Of a stretch of DNA of 64,000 nt, positions 44,409 through 52,213 are shown one piece after another. The position numbers and the translations under genes are program-made. The stretch lies in the NCBI RefSeq assembly GCF_003668575.1, contig NZ_RCVZ01000017.1, forward strand, positions 19,895 to 83,894, in the 5' to 3' direction. The notes under the pieces are model-generated. The model made no database searches. It had not been told where the DNA came from and saw nothing but the letters and a program-made list of their open reading frames with translations. Origin of the DNA: Falsibacillus albus (GTDB lineage: Bacteria; Bacillota; Bacilli; Bacillales; DSM-25281). The stretch's first letter is position 1; each line of letters starts with the position of its first letter.

Positions 44409-45071
44409 TTAATTTGCTTCCTTAAGTTGTGAGTAGACGACGAGTCGCTTTGAATTTTCCGTTGTTTTCGGATCGTAGACGCCTGCGCACGTAATCAAGT
44501 TGAGATGGCTTCCGTAGGAGAAGTTGAAAATATCTTTGACCGGGGAGTCGTCCCGGATATACGTTTCAACGCTTGTGACGGCAAAGACACGCTTCTTATT
44601 GTTTTCACCGGTGATGATGATTTCGTCGCCCTTTTTCAAATCCTTCAGATAGTAAAAGACGGCTGGGCCTTTTTTGCTGTCGACATGTCCATCGATGACG
44701 GCATTCCCAGGCTCGCCGGGCTTGTAGCCGCCCTCATACCAGCCGGTTGATTCAAATCCTCCCGGGACGCCCATTTTTCCATTGGCGAGCCTACCGACCT
44801 TTTCAACCTTCGCATCCACATCGATTGCCGGGATCTGGATCCTGACAGGAACAATTCCAGTTCGTTCATCTTTGACGATTTTGTCCGCGAATTTAGAAGG
44901 GGTAGTGGTCGTTGAAATCGTATGATCGCCCTTTGGATGAGCGATTTTCACCGGCGGAACATCCTTGCGATGACTTGCTTCCTGTTTGGAAGAACTGTTG
45001 GCTGACGTGACGAAGCCAGCCACGACGAGTGAAATGGCGATTGCAAAGAAAAGAAGTGGTAACCGTTTCAT
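44409..45071 (-). CDS. Class F sortase
   Basis: A 220-residue membrane-anchored transpeptidase. N-terminal membrane anchor (residues ~5-23), a polar linker, then the sortase beta-barrel: catalytic His in DGHVDSKKG (~130), Cys in NLITCAGVYDP (~195) and Arg in SKRLVVYSQ (~210). The size and motifs fit class F. AAAAAGGAGGCTG precedes the ATG. The next gene upstream on the same strand encodes a protein ending in an MPKTG sorting signal, its likely substrate. Confidence 0.9.
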   Translation of the reverse strand: MKRLPLLFFAIAISLVVAGFVTSANSSSKQEASHRKDVPPVKIAHPKGDHTISTTTTPSKFADKIVKDERTGIVPVRIQIPAIDVDAKVEKVGRLANGKMGVPGGFESTGWYEGGYKPGEPGNAVIDGHVDSKKGPAVFYYLKDLKKGDEIIITGENNKKRVFAVTSVETYIRDDSPVKDIFNFSYGSHLNLITCAGVYDPKTTENSKRLVVYSQLKEAN

Positions 45072-45226
45072 GAAGCTTCAGCCTCCTTTTTCTAAAGATG
45101 TTTTCTTATAGATGATTATTTCGTTATTGGGAACAAGCCATCTATAAAAAAACATAATCGGGATTTTAGATTTTTTATCAAAAGGTTGTTTTCAATAGTT
45201 TCTTTAATAAAAATTCATCATAGGGT

Positions 45227-45380
45227 GTTGATTGGAGCGGAAGGTGCGAGACTCCGGAGGGAAGCGAGGAGATATAAGAGGGATGTTCGATTAAGTTCGG
45301 CACGTCGTGTGCCAACATCGAACGACCTCACATCCTGTGAGGCCCCTCGGAAAGCGAGCATCCTTCCGCGGAAATCAACC
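45227..45380 (+). repeat. Dispersed structured repeat, copy F
   Basis: Complete copy, GTTGATTGGAGCGGAAGGTG to CCGCGGAAATCAACC. Internal hairpins: GTTCGAT/ATCGAAC enclosing GGCAC/GTGCC, then CCTCAC/GTGAGG. It lacks a ~26-bp segment present in copy G. It is inverted relative to copy G across the anchored-protein gene. Confidence 0.85.
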
Positions 45381-45407
45381 TTGTACAAACTTTTCGTATA
45401 GAACCTA

Positions 45408-45444
45408 TCAAAAGAAGAGGAGGGGGAGGCCCCTCCTCCGATAT
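45408..45444 (-). terminator. Terminator of the anchored-protein gene
   Basis: On the minus strand a very GC-rich GGAGG-type stem pairs with CCTCC-type bases and is followed by TCTTCTTTTG. Confidence 0.6.
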
Positions 45445-45449
45445 CATGA

Positions 45450-46793
45450 TTATTGCTGGTTTGCTTTTTTCTTTTGAAGAGCGAGAGTCGTTGCCCCTGC
45501 CGCTGCAAACAATCCAGCAAGGATCCATTCGAATGGTACTTGATCATGCTGTTGGGAAGTGCCGCCCATACCGGTTTTCGGCATTTGGGATGGCATGTTC
45601 CCCATGAATTTGTCTGGGAATTGATCGACAAATGCAGCGGATAAGCCCTTCGCAGGGTTCAGCATATGGGCATACGCTTCACGGATTTGATCGTATTCTT
45701 TGTTATAATTGCCGGCTTTATAGTTATCAAGTGCGCCGGTTAACTGTTCGACGTGTGTTTGCAGGCCATTGGCGATCTCTGTTGGATCGACTCTTCCATC
45801 TGTTGCCGTTCCTAGGAATTTCGAGAATTCTGAACGGTAGTTGTCAAGGTGTTTGATGGCTTCATCCATTTTTGCCTGGTCGCCGGCTGCTTCAGCTTTC
45901 GTGTAGTCGACGAAGTAGCCGATGTGTTCGGACCACATTTTCTTGAACTGCTGCCCGGCATCACCTCCGTATACAGAAGAGATGGCTTTTGTCAGTGCAT
46001 CCGTGTTGGCTGCCAATGCATCAGCGGAAGCTTGGAAATCTTTTGATCCGTCTAATCCGTTTTGCATGGCACTCACGGCAAGTCCGGCATGTTCAGTAAG
46101 TAAGTGGTTCAAAGTAGAACGTAAATCTGCTGCTGGCGTCACAGCCATTGTGTTATTGAATTTATCCGGGAATTGCATCGTGATGGCATTGGATAATCCT
46201 TTTGCAACCATTCCCATATGATCCATCGCTTCATGCTCATATTTGTACGCTTTGTCATAGTCGCCGGCAACATAGCTGTCAAATGCGCCAATCAATTGAT
46301 TGATATGCATTTGAAGACCTTCTGCTAAGGAAGCTGCTTCTAGTCTTTTTCCGGTTGCTTTTTCCAGGAATTTTGAAAAGTCATTTTTGTAGTTTGCTAG
46401 GTTCTTCAATGCTTCATCCTTTTTCGCCTGGTCATTGGCGCCTGTTGCTTTTACATAGTTGACGAAGTAGCCGATGTGATTCTTCCAAATCGTATCGAAT
46501 TGCTTTCCGGCTTCATCGCCATATACGGAAGAAATCGCTTTTGCCAGGTCATCGGCATTGGCGTTCAATGCTTGTGCAGAAGCATCAAAGTCTTTCGCCC
46601 CTTCAGCTCCTTTTCTCATCGCTTCGACTGCTAAGTATGCATGCTCGGTGAGTAAGTGATCCAAAGTAGTTCGAAGCTCTACAGCGGGAGTCATGACAGA
46701 TGGCTTTTCTGCTGCGAAGGAAACTGTCGTAGTGGCAGGGAGGATCAAGGACATGCTAAGAGGAATGGCTACTAATGATTTGCGGAATTTCAT
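45450..46793 (-). CDS. Cell-wall-anchored protein with duplicated His-containing helical domain, MPKTG signal
   Basis: A 447-residue exported protein. Signal peptide (residues ~1-28, ...TTVSFAAEK). Two similar ~180-residue all-helical domains (~35-215 and ~217-395), each starting TPAxxLRxTLxHLLTEH and repeating the motifs SSVYG, HIGYFV(N/D)Y, LQxHxxQL and DQFPDKF or QFPDKF. Conserved His in LTEH, NHIGYF and LQMHI suggests a metal- or haem-binding four-helix bundle. The C-terminus is MPKTG followed by a hydrophobic segment and KKKANQQ, a non-standard LPxTG-type sorting signal. Probably anchored by the adjacent class F sortase. Start ATG 46793 with AAAAAGGAGAG. Confidence 0.82.
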   Translation of the reverse strand: MKFRKSLVAIPLSMSLILPATTTVSFAAEKPSVMTPAVELRTTLDHLLTEHAYLAVEAMRKGAEGAKDFDASAQALNANADDLAKAISSVYGDEAGKQFDTIWKNHIGYFVNYVKATGANDQAKKDEALKNLANYKNDFSKFLEKATGKRLEAASLAEGLQMHINQLIGAFDSYVAGDYDKAYKYEHEAMDHMGMVAKGLSNAITMQFPDKFNNTMAVTPAADLRSTLNHLLTEHAGLAVSAMQNGLDGSKDFQASADALAANTDALTKAISSVYGGDAGQQFKKMWSEHIGYFVDYTKAEAAGDQAKMDEAIKHLDNYRSEFSKFLGTATDGRVDPTEIANGLQTHVEQLTGALDNYKAGNYNKEYDQIREAYAHMLNPAKGLSAAFVDQFPDKFMGNMPSQMPKTGMGGTSQQHDQVPFEWILAGLFAAAGATTLALQKKKANQQ

Positions 46794-46819
46794 ATTGTAT
46801 CTCTCCTTTTTGTTTGTTT

Positions 46820-46856
46820 TTCATAAAGCTAACGAGAGTGGATTCGAGTTGGATCA
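46820..46856 (-). promoter_or_regulatory. Candidate promoter shared with the ECF sigma gene
   Basis: On the minus strand CGAATCC is followed after 16 bp by TGAAAA, ~52 nt before the start codon; the spacer carries CTCGTTAG. The sigma gene upstream region has TGAATCC, 16 bp, TGATGA with CGTTTTAG in the spacer. Speculative. Confidence 0.35.
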
Positions 46857-47081
46857 CTATTTTTCTAAAAACTTTTAAAAAAATGATAGAATCTTGTAGG
46901 AATTTTGCTGGGGAAGCTGCTGGAAGCTTTGATATGAAAGGGGATTATAGTTATTTAATCAAACTTTTGGTTTTAGCGATTAAGTATGGGAATTAATCAA
47001 GTCATGCTTGATTTGTGGAATTTTTACTTAATAAAAAAATCCCTTTCTGAAAATTTTTCTATTCATCAGAGGCATGTGCAA

Positions 47082-47263
47082 GGTTGATCTCCGCTGCAGG
47101 ATGCTCGCTTTCCGAGTGGCTCGCAGGATGTGAGGTCGTTCGATGTTGGCACACGACGTGCCGAGCTTAATCGAATATCCGCCTTACATCTCCTCGCTCC
47201 GCTGTGGGGTCCCAGCTTTCCCGCTATTCCCTCCGGAGTCGCGCAGCTTCCACTCCAATCAAC
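47082..47263 (-). repeat. Dispersed structured repeat, copy G
   Basis: Complete copy in minus orientation, from GGTTGATCTCCGCTGCAGG to CCACTCCAATCAAC. It shares a 38-39-bp identical core with copy F (reverse complement). The rest of 46857-47081 shows only a small hairpin (AATCAAG/CTTGATT) and no gene. Confidence 0.85.
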
Positions 47264-47288
47264 TCAGTCTGATGAATTATTAATACAA

Positions 47289-47323
47289 CAAAAAATAGCA
47301 GAACCATTTCGGATTCTGCTATC
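47289..47323 (-). terminator. Terminator of the sigma/anti-sigma operon
   Basis: On the minus strand ATAGCAGAA / TTCTGCTAT with a 10-base loop and six T. Confidence 0.88.
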
Positions 47324-47332
47324 AGGTATTCA

Positions 47333-48106
47333 TTATAATTTTGATGCGAGCACCATGTTTCCTTTTGGCGTCTGGCTGTCGGCGTTCGGTTCGAGGGTGA
47401 TGGCGACGGTGTCGTATTGCGATAGGTCCTGGTCTTCTTTTTTGTCCATCCGGAAGACGACTGCTCCATCACCGGTCGTGCTGGACTTGAAGGCGCCGGC
47501 CCTGATTGGCTTCTTGTCTTTGATCAGCCATACTTGGTAGACCTCGTCACCTTTCAGCTTGGCAAGGTTGGAGGCTTGAATGACCATGCTGACGTTATCT
47601 TTCTGCTTCACAAATGAAGCCATTCCGCTGGCATTGCTGTCCACAGGATTAAGGGCCAAATATTTGACGACTTGATCGACGGCAGCTGTTTTATTGACTG
47701 CGCCATTTTGCTGGACTTGACTGCCCAAATAGAAGTTGGCGCCAACCGAAAGCAATAGGGCTGCTGCCATCGCCGGCAATAGCCATGCCCGTTTTTGGGC
47801 AGGATGTTTTTCTTTCATCGGCGTGACCGGGGCAATCGGTTCTGGTTGAGGATTGGGATTGACCGTGTCAGGCGTGACTTCCTCGTCTTCTTCAAATACA
47901 CGCATGAGGACTCTTTCTTTCATACCTTCAGGAGGGGAGACAGCTTCCGATTCAAAAGCCAGGTCGGATGTCAGCTCTGTCCATTCCTTTAATTCTTCTC
48001 GGCAATCCGCGCATTGTTCCAAATGCTCTTCAAACGCTCTTTTTTCACTTTCGCTCAAGCTTTGATTGAAATAATCGATTAAATTCTCACATTGGCTATA
48101 GTTCAC
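47333..48106 (-). CDS. RskA-type anti-sigma factor
   Basis: A 257-residue membrane protein. N-terminal zinc-binding anti-sigma domain with HLEQCADC (H-x3-C-x2-C, residues ~28-35), a Pro-rich linker, one membrane helix (residues ~108-130) and an extracytoplasmic RskA domain (VYQVWLIKDKKPIRAGAF; YDTVAITLEPNADSQTPKG). It holds the ECF sigma factor until an outside signal releases it. The start is GTG 48106, overlapping the sigma gene end by 11 bp, with GGAGGGGG inside that gene as ribosome site. Confidence 0.92.
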   Translation of the reverse strand: MNYSQCENLIDYFNQSLSESEKRAFEEHLEQCADCREELKEWTELTSDLAFESEAVSPPEGMKERVLMRVFEEDEEVTPDTVNPNPQPEPIAPVTPMKEKHPAQKRAWLLPAMAAALLLSVGANFYLGSQVQQNGAVNKTAAVDQVVKYLALNPVDSNASGMASFVKQKDNVSMVIQASNLAKLKGDEVYQVWLIKDKKPIRAGAFKSSTTGDGAVVFRMDKKEDQDLSQYDTVAITLEPNADSQTPKGNMVLASKL

Positions 48107-48662
48107 TTTGTCCCCCTCCTTCCTTTTCCATTATGGACCGCAGATGCTTTAGTGCAAGCCTGATCCTTCCTTTTACTGTTCCTAAAGGCAATCCAGTTGA
48201 GTCGGATATTTCTTTATGCGTTTGTCCTTTAAAATAAAACAGATCGATGATTTCCTGCTGGTCGATCTTCAAATCGGCAACGGCTTTTCGGACGATTGTC
48301 CTTTTTTCCTTCCATTCCGCTAAGTCTTCAGGGGTTTCTTCATCTACCTGCAATGAATCCTTTTCCATATATTCATAGCTTTCCTGCGATTTCTGCTTTC
48401 TCAAAATATCGAGGGCAGTATTCCGGGTCAACGTAATGAGCCAGGAAGAGAATTTCCCTTTCTCCTTGGAATAGGGGGCATGCTCTTTCCAGAGCTTGAT
48501 GAAGACCTCTTGGATGACGTCCTCGGCAAGCTGGGCATTCCCTGTCATTTTATAAGCAAAGGAAAAAAGCAGCCGCTCATAACGATCATAGAGCATTTCC
48601 AGTGCGGGCTTATGTTTCTGCCGCACTCTTTCATACAGTTCTATCTCTGTCATTTCAGGCAT
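48096..48662 (-). CDS. ECF-type RNA polymerase sigma factor
   Basis: A 188-residue sigma factor: region 2 (LLFSFAYKMTGNAQLAEDVI, then QEVFIKLW) and region 4 (IIDLFYFKGQTHKEISDSTG, then LPLGTVKGRIRLAL). Belongs to the group controlled by RskA-type anti-sigma factors. ATG 48662 is chosen, with AAGGAG 6 bp upstream. Overlaps the anti-sigma gene. Its regulon probably includes its own operon and may include the anchored protein; both upstream regions carry GAATCC with a similar following spacing. Confidence 0.92.
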   Translation of the reverse strand: MPEMTEIELYERVRQKHKPALEMLYDRYERLLFSFAYKMTGNAQLAEDVIQEVFIKLWKEHAPYSKEKGKFSSWLITLTRNTALDILRKQKSQESYEYMEKDSLQVDEETPEDLAEWKEKRTIVRKAVADLKIDQQEIIDLFYFKGQTHKEISDSTGLPLGTVKGRIRLALKHLRSIMEKEGGGQSEL

Positions 48663-48822
48663 AGAGTACTCCTTTTTTATGATGAATAGTTTCATCATAC
48701 TAAAACGCAGCATGGATTCACAAATTTTACTATGTATAGATAACGATAAAAAAAGGTATTTGGATCATGAAATCCCATCATTATTGTAAAATGAATCTCA
48801 CGAAAATGAAATTGGGTTTTTC

Positions 48823-49059
48823 CTATGACTGTTGGAGCCGCTGGTTATAAATAACTTGATGCAGCCGGAGCAAATGTCTGAACTCATCGAAGAAGAGCCG
48901 GTCATAGCTTGAAAAATCGTAGACAGCAAAGAAATCTTCAAGAAAATCGGATTCGACTCCATTTAAAACGCCGGATATCTCGATTGGGATCTTCAGATGA
49001 AGGTAAAGATGCCCAAAACCGAACTGATTGAATATTCCTTTGATTTCCAATTGTTTCAC
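48823..49059 (-). CDS. Hypothetical protein
   Basis: A 78-residue soluble protein rich in Phe and Leu (KGIFNQFGFGHLYLHLKIPI; DFLEDFFAVYDFSSYDRLFF). The start is GTG 49059 with AAAAGGAG 9 bp upstream. No family recognised. Array 3 lies just upstream. Confidence 0.6.
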   Translation of the reverse strand: MKQLEIKGIFNQFGFGHLYLHLKIPIEISGVLNGVESDFLEDFFAVYDFSSYDRLFFDEFRHLLRLHQVIYNQRLQQS

Positions 49060-49159
49060 GTGAAAAAACTCCTTTTGATTGGTAATAGCCCTCTATTCTG
49101 TAAGCTTGTGCTGCTTCATTTTGCCTTTTGCAGTATCGAAATTTGTCGGCTTTTCCCGA

Positions 49160-49256
49160 ATAATCGATATATAGCAATCTTCGCAGATAAATTCTCGGTT
49201 TTCGGAGATAAAATGAAAAGTTCGCAGATAAATGGCCCGATTTCGATGATAAAACT
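49160..49256. repeat. Phased word array 3: (C)(A/G)GATAA every 20-21 bp
   Basis: GATA begins at 49166, 49186, 49207, 49227 and 49248 (20, 21, 20, 21 bp), best as TTCGCAGATAAA; the intervening bases vary. It lies between divergent genes. Confidence 0.75.
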
Positions 49257-49395
49257 CTTGTAGACTCGAAAATTCCTCTTTTTCAGCATGGTCAAAAGGG
49301 AATGGAGCCTATACGAATGATTTGAAAAAAGGAAATAAGCGCTCATTGTCGAATAATGGGAGGGTGAAGATCAATTAACAAAGGGGGAGCCGAGC

Positions 49396-49860
49396 GTGGC
49401 AGTCGAAACGAAAATTGATAAAACCTTTCATGAATATCACAGGGAGTTGGCCGTTCAATATTTCAACAAAGTTTGGGATTTGATGGAGATGAAAGAAAGG
49501 ACGATTGAAGAAGCTGATGAAATGGTCCATATGGCGCATGCTTCACGACTCCATTGGGGATTTGTCGGGGAGCCGGTGAACAAGGCGAGGGGAGAGTGGC
49601 AGATTTCGCGCGTCTATACTGTGGTGGACCGCTCAGAGCCTGCGCTTTATCATGCACAGCGCTGCCTGGATATTTGCCTGGAGCACGGAATCGGCGACTT
49701 TGATCTGGCGTTTGCCTATGAAGCATTGGCCCGCGGCTATAAAGTGAAGGGCAATGAGGAAAAGAAAGAATATTATTTGGAAAAAGCAAGGGAAGCAAGC
49801 AAGGACATTGAGAAAAAAGGGGACTTGGATGTCCTGCTTGGCGATTTAGAGACCATTTAA
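49396..49860 (+). CDS. TPR-like helical protein, function unknown
   Basis: A 154-residue all-helical protein. The C-terminal two thirds (YHAQRCLDICLEHGIGDFDL; AFAYEALARGYKVKGNEEK) have the size and Ala/Tyr/Gly pattern of tetratricopeptide helices. The start is GTG 49396, with AAGGGGGAG upstream. No named family recognised; followed by a strong terminator. Confidence 0.7.
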   Translation: MAVETKIDKTFHEYHRELAVQYFNKVWDLMEMKERTIEEADEMVHMAHASRLHWGFVGEPVNKARGEWQISRVYTVVDRSEPALYHAQRCLDICLEHGIGDFDLAFAYEALARGYKVKGNEEKKEYYLEKAREASKDIEKKGDLDVLLGDLETI

Positions 49861-49899
49861 AGAAAAGCAGCAGCCGCATCCGGCCGCTGCTTTTCTATT
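49861..49899. terminator. Terminator
   Basis: AGAAAAGCAGC / GCTGCTTTTCT with CGGCCG-containing apex, between convergent genes. Confidence 0.85.
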
Positions 49900-49911
49900 T
49901 AGATTGGGAAG

Positions 49912-50472
49912 TCATCTTGTTCTAGCAAAGACGCACGTATCGATCAGCTCGCTGCCATCGGCGGAGCGCATGTTATTTTTCAAAATTCCTTCGAGCGTGA
50001 ATCCTAACTTCTCCGGGATGTTTCGGCTTCGGACATTGTTCGGGTCGCAGCGGATCTCCAGCCGGCGTGCGTTCAACTCGTCAAAGGCGAATTTCGTAAT
50101 CCCTTGCACTGACTCGAGCATGTACCCTTTTCCGCTGTGGCGGGAGTCGATCCAGTAGCCGATTTCGAATTTTGGAATGGACCAGTCAATTCGGTGGAGG
50201 CCGGTCGATGCAACGAACTGGCCCGTTTCCTTCAGGAAGACGAGCAGACGCAAATCCTCCCTTTTTAAAAATTTGAGGTGCGATTCACGGATATTGGCTT
50301 CCACATCCTCAACGGACTGCGTGGATTGGGCGAATTGCATCCATGCCTTCAGCTCTGGCTGCGAAGATTCGATTGCCTCGTGTATGGCTCTTCCATCGCC
50401 GGGGAGCGGCATGCGGATGATCAGGCGCTCCGTTGAAAATTCATGGGGAAAATCAATCAAAATCGGATTCAT
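49912..50472 (-). CDS. GNAT-family N-acetyltransferase (RimJ/RimL type)
   Basis: A 186-residue acetyltransferase. Seen: STERLIIRMPLPGD (N-terminal strand), FEIGYWIDSRHSGKGYMLES (acetyl-CoA-binding loop) and RNIPEKLGFTLEGILKNNMR (C-terminal signature). RimJ/RimL relatives modify protein N-termini or small amines; the substrate is unknown. ATG 50472 has AAAAAAGGAG upstream. Confidence 0.88.
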   Translation of the reverse strand: MNPILIDFPHEFSTERLIIRMPLPGDGRAIHEAIESSQPELKAWMQFAQSTQSVEDVEANIRESHLKFLKREDLRLLVFLKETGQFVASTGLHRIDWSIPKFEIGYWIDSRHSGKGYMLESVQGITKFAFDELNARRLEIRCDPNNVRSRNIPEKLGFTLEGILKNNMRSADGSELIDTCVFARTR

Positions 50473-50576
50473 GGTGGACACTCCTTTTTTGTAGATCAGT
50501 AGATTGTTTTGTTTATTCTACTATAAAGGAACTGGGAATAGGGGGAAGCAGCCAAAAATATTTGGATAAATATGTA

Positions 50577-50660
50577 TTGACATTCTTAAAAAATGTATTA
50601 TTATCATAAATGAGAATAAAAATATTTTTTTGAGTCATTGTAATCAAAAATGATAATAAC
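50577..50660 (+). promoter_or_regulatory. Promoter and paired operators of the regulator-hydrolase-YhfC operon
   Basis: TTGACA (50577-50582), 16-bp spacer, TATTAT (50599-50604). An inverted repeat ATTATCAT-AA-ATGAGAAT (50600-50617) overlaps the -10 box, and a related half-site ATGATAAT recurs at 50650. This suggests autoregulation by the first gene's product. Confidence 0.6.
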
Positions 50661-50681
50661 CATAAATGGAAGGGAGAACAA

Positions 50682-51209
50682 ATGAAAAATTCCAAGGCAA
50701 AAATCATTATGCATCCAGTCCGTATCAAGATCATTCAACTGCTTGCCAATGGAAGTAAAATGAATGTACAGCAGATTGCGAAACGAATCGATGATGTATC
50801 ACAGGCTTCATTATATCGGCATCTCAACACACTGGTTGATGAGGAGATGATCGAGGTAGTCGAGGAAAATCAAATCCGGGGGACCGTGGAGAGAATATAT
50901 GCGATTAAATCGCCGAACATCCAGACTCAGGAGGAATTGAAGTCATTCTCCAAAGAAGAGCACTTAAGCATGTTCATCATGTTCCAGGCCTTTTTGATGG
51001 GACAGTATGAAAAATACTTGGATCAGGAGAATTTTGATTTGGTCAAGGATGGGGTGAGCTACCGGGTGGCTAGCTTGAACCTATCAGACGATGAATTTCA
51101 GGAGCTCACCGGGAAGATGGCTTCATTATTGATGGAAGCGATGAAGAATGAACCGTCGGAAGAGCGGGTAGCAAGACAATTTGCCACAATCATCATTCCA
51201 GAAAAATGA
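50682..51209 (+). CDS. Winged-helix (ArsR/HTH_20-type) transcriptional regulator
   Basis: A 175-residue regulator with an N-terminal winged helix (residues ~5-80: VRIKIIQLLANGSKMNVQQI, then DVSQASLYRHLNTLVDEEMI) and a helical C-terminal effector domain (~85-165). First gene of an operon with a hydrolase and a YhfC-family protein, 31 bp apart. Probably binds the AT-rich inverted repeats around its own promoter. GGAAGGGAG precedes the ATG. Confidence 0.82.
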   Translation: MKNSKAKIIMHPVRIKIIQLLANGSKMNVQQIAKRIDDVSQASLYRHLNTLVDEEMIEVVEENQIRGTVERIYAIKSPNIQTQEELKSFSKEEHLSMFIMFQAFLMGQYEKYLDQENFDLVKDGVSYRVASLNLSDDEFQELTGKMASLLMEAMKNEPSEERVARQFATIIIPEK

Positions 51210-51240
51210 TTTGTGATTTATAGACAAAGGGGAAATATCG

Positions 51241-52212
51241 ATGATGAAACATTTTATCGAAGAGGAAATTCATATTGAAGGGGAGCATCCGATATACGGG
51301 ACGTTGACCATTCCTGCTTCAGGGACAGATCGCCTATGGCCAGCCGTTTTGATCATTGCAGGATCTGGCCCGATCGATCGCAATGGCAATGGACCGAAAG
51401 GAAAGTTCCAATTCAACCTGTATCGTGAATTGGCCGAAAGAATGACGGAGCTGGGGTTTGTCGTATTGAGATATGACAAAAGGGGAAGCGGCAAAAGCCC
51501 ATCCGAATTGGTGTCTGCTGGAATGTGGGATTTAGTGGATGATGCCGAGCGCGGCTATTTATTTTTGAAAAATCACCCGAACGTGGATACGGATCAAATC
51601 ATCGTCCTTGGACACAGTGAGGGGACGATCCTGGGCACTGCGCTGTCGGCAAGGCAGGATATCCAAGGATTGATGCTCATTTCTGGCGGTGTGGCCAATT
51701 TGGATGAATACTTGAGGCATCAACGAAAGCTGGCGTACGCTGAATTGAAGAATGGGAGAGGATTCAAGGGAGCACTGCTAAAACTGCTGGTCAACGAGGA
51801 ACGGGAAGAAAAGAAAGCGAACAAGCTGATGGAAAAAATGTTCAAGTCGGGCAAAGATGTATACAGAGCCTACTTTTTCATCAAACAGCCAGCCAAATGG
51901 TTCAAGGAGCATTACGCCTATGACCCAAGACCGGACCTGCAAAAAGCCGATTTCCCGGTATTTGCGATCCATGGCGATAAAGATCCACACGTCGATACAG
52001 AGATTTTGAAAGAATTGCCGGAATTAGTCAAAGGTAATTCCGAATTTCATATCATTCACAATATGGACCATGGTTTGCGTGTGCAGCAGGAAGAAAAAGA
52101 AATACTCAAATTAAAGAAGCTATATAAAAACGTATCGTCACGTCCTTTTCATCAGGAAGGGTTCGAAGTCCTTTCTAACTGGCTTGTTTCTCATTACAAG
52201 GGGGGATCCTGA
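51241..52212 (+). CDS. Alpha/beta-hydrolase (YtmA/Frs-like prolyl-oligopeptidase-type fold)
   Basis: A 323-residue cytosolic hydrolase. Seen: IIAGSGPIDRNGNGP (oxyanion region), nucleophile elbow GHSEGT (Ser ~131), the acid near FAIHGDKDPHVD and a His in MDHGLRVQ. It belongs to the serine aminopeptidase/esterase group; the substrate is unknown. Middle gene of the three-gene operon. Two ATG codons at 51241 and 51244 are both possible. Confidence 0.8.
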   Translation: MMKHFIEEEIHIEGEHPIYGTLTIPASGTDRLWPAVLIIAGSGPIDRNGNGPKGKFQFNLYRELAERMTELGFVVLRYDKRGSGKSPSELVSAGMWDLVDDAERGYLFLKNHPNVDTDQIIVLGHSEGTILGTALSARQDIQGLMLISGGVANLDEYLRHQRKLAYAELKNGRGFKGALLKLLVNEEREEKKANKLMEKMFKSGKDVYRAYFFIKQPAKWFKEHYAYDPRPDLQKADFPVFAIHGDKDPHVDTEILKELPELVKGNSEFHIIHNMDHGLRVQQEEKEILKLKKLYKNVSSRPFHQEGFEVLSNWLVSHYKGGS

Positions 52213-52213
52213 C

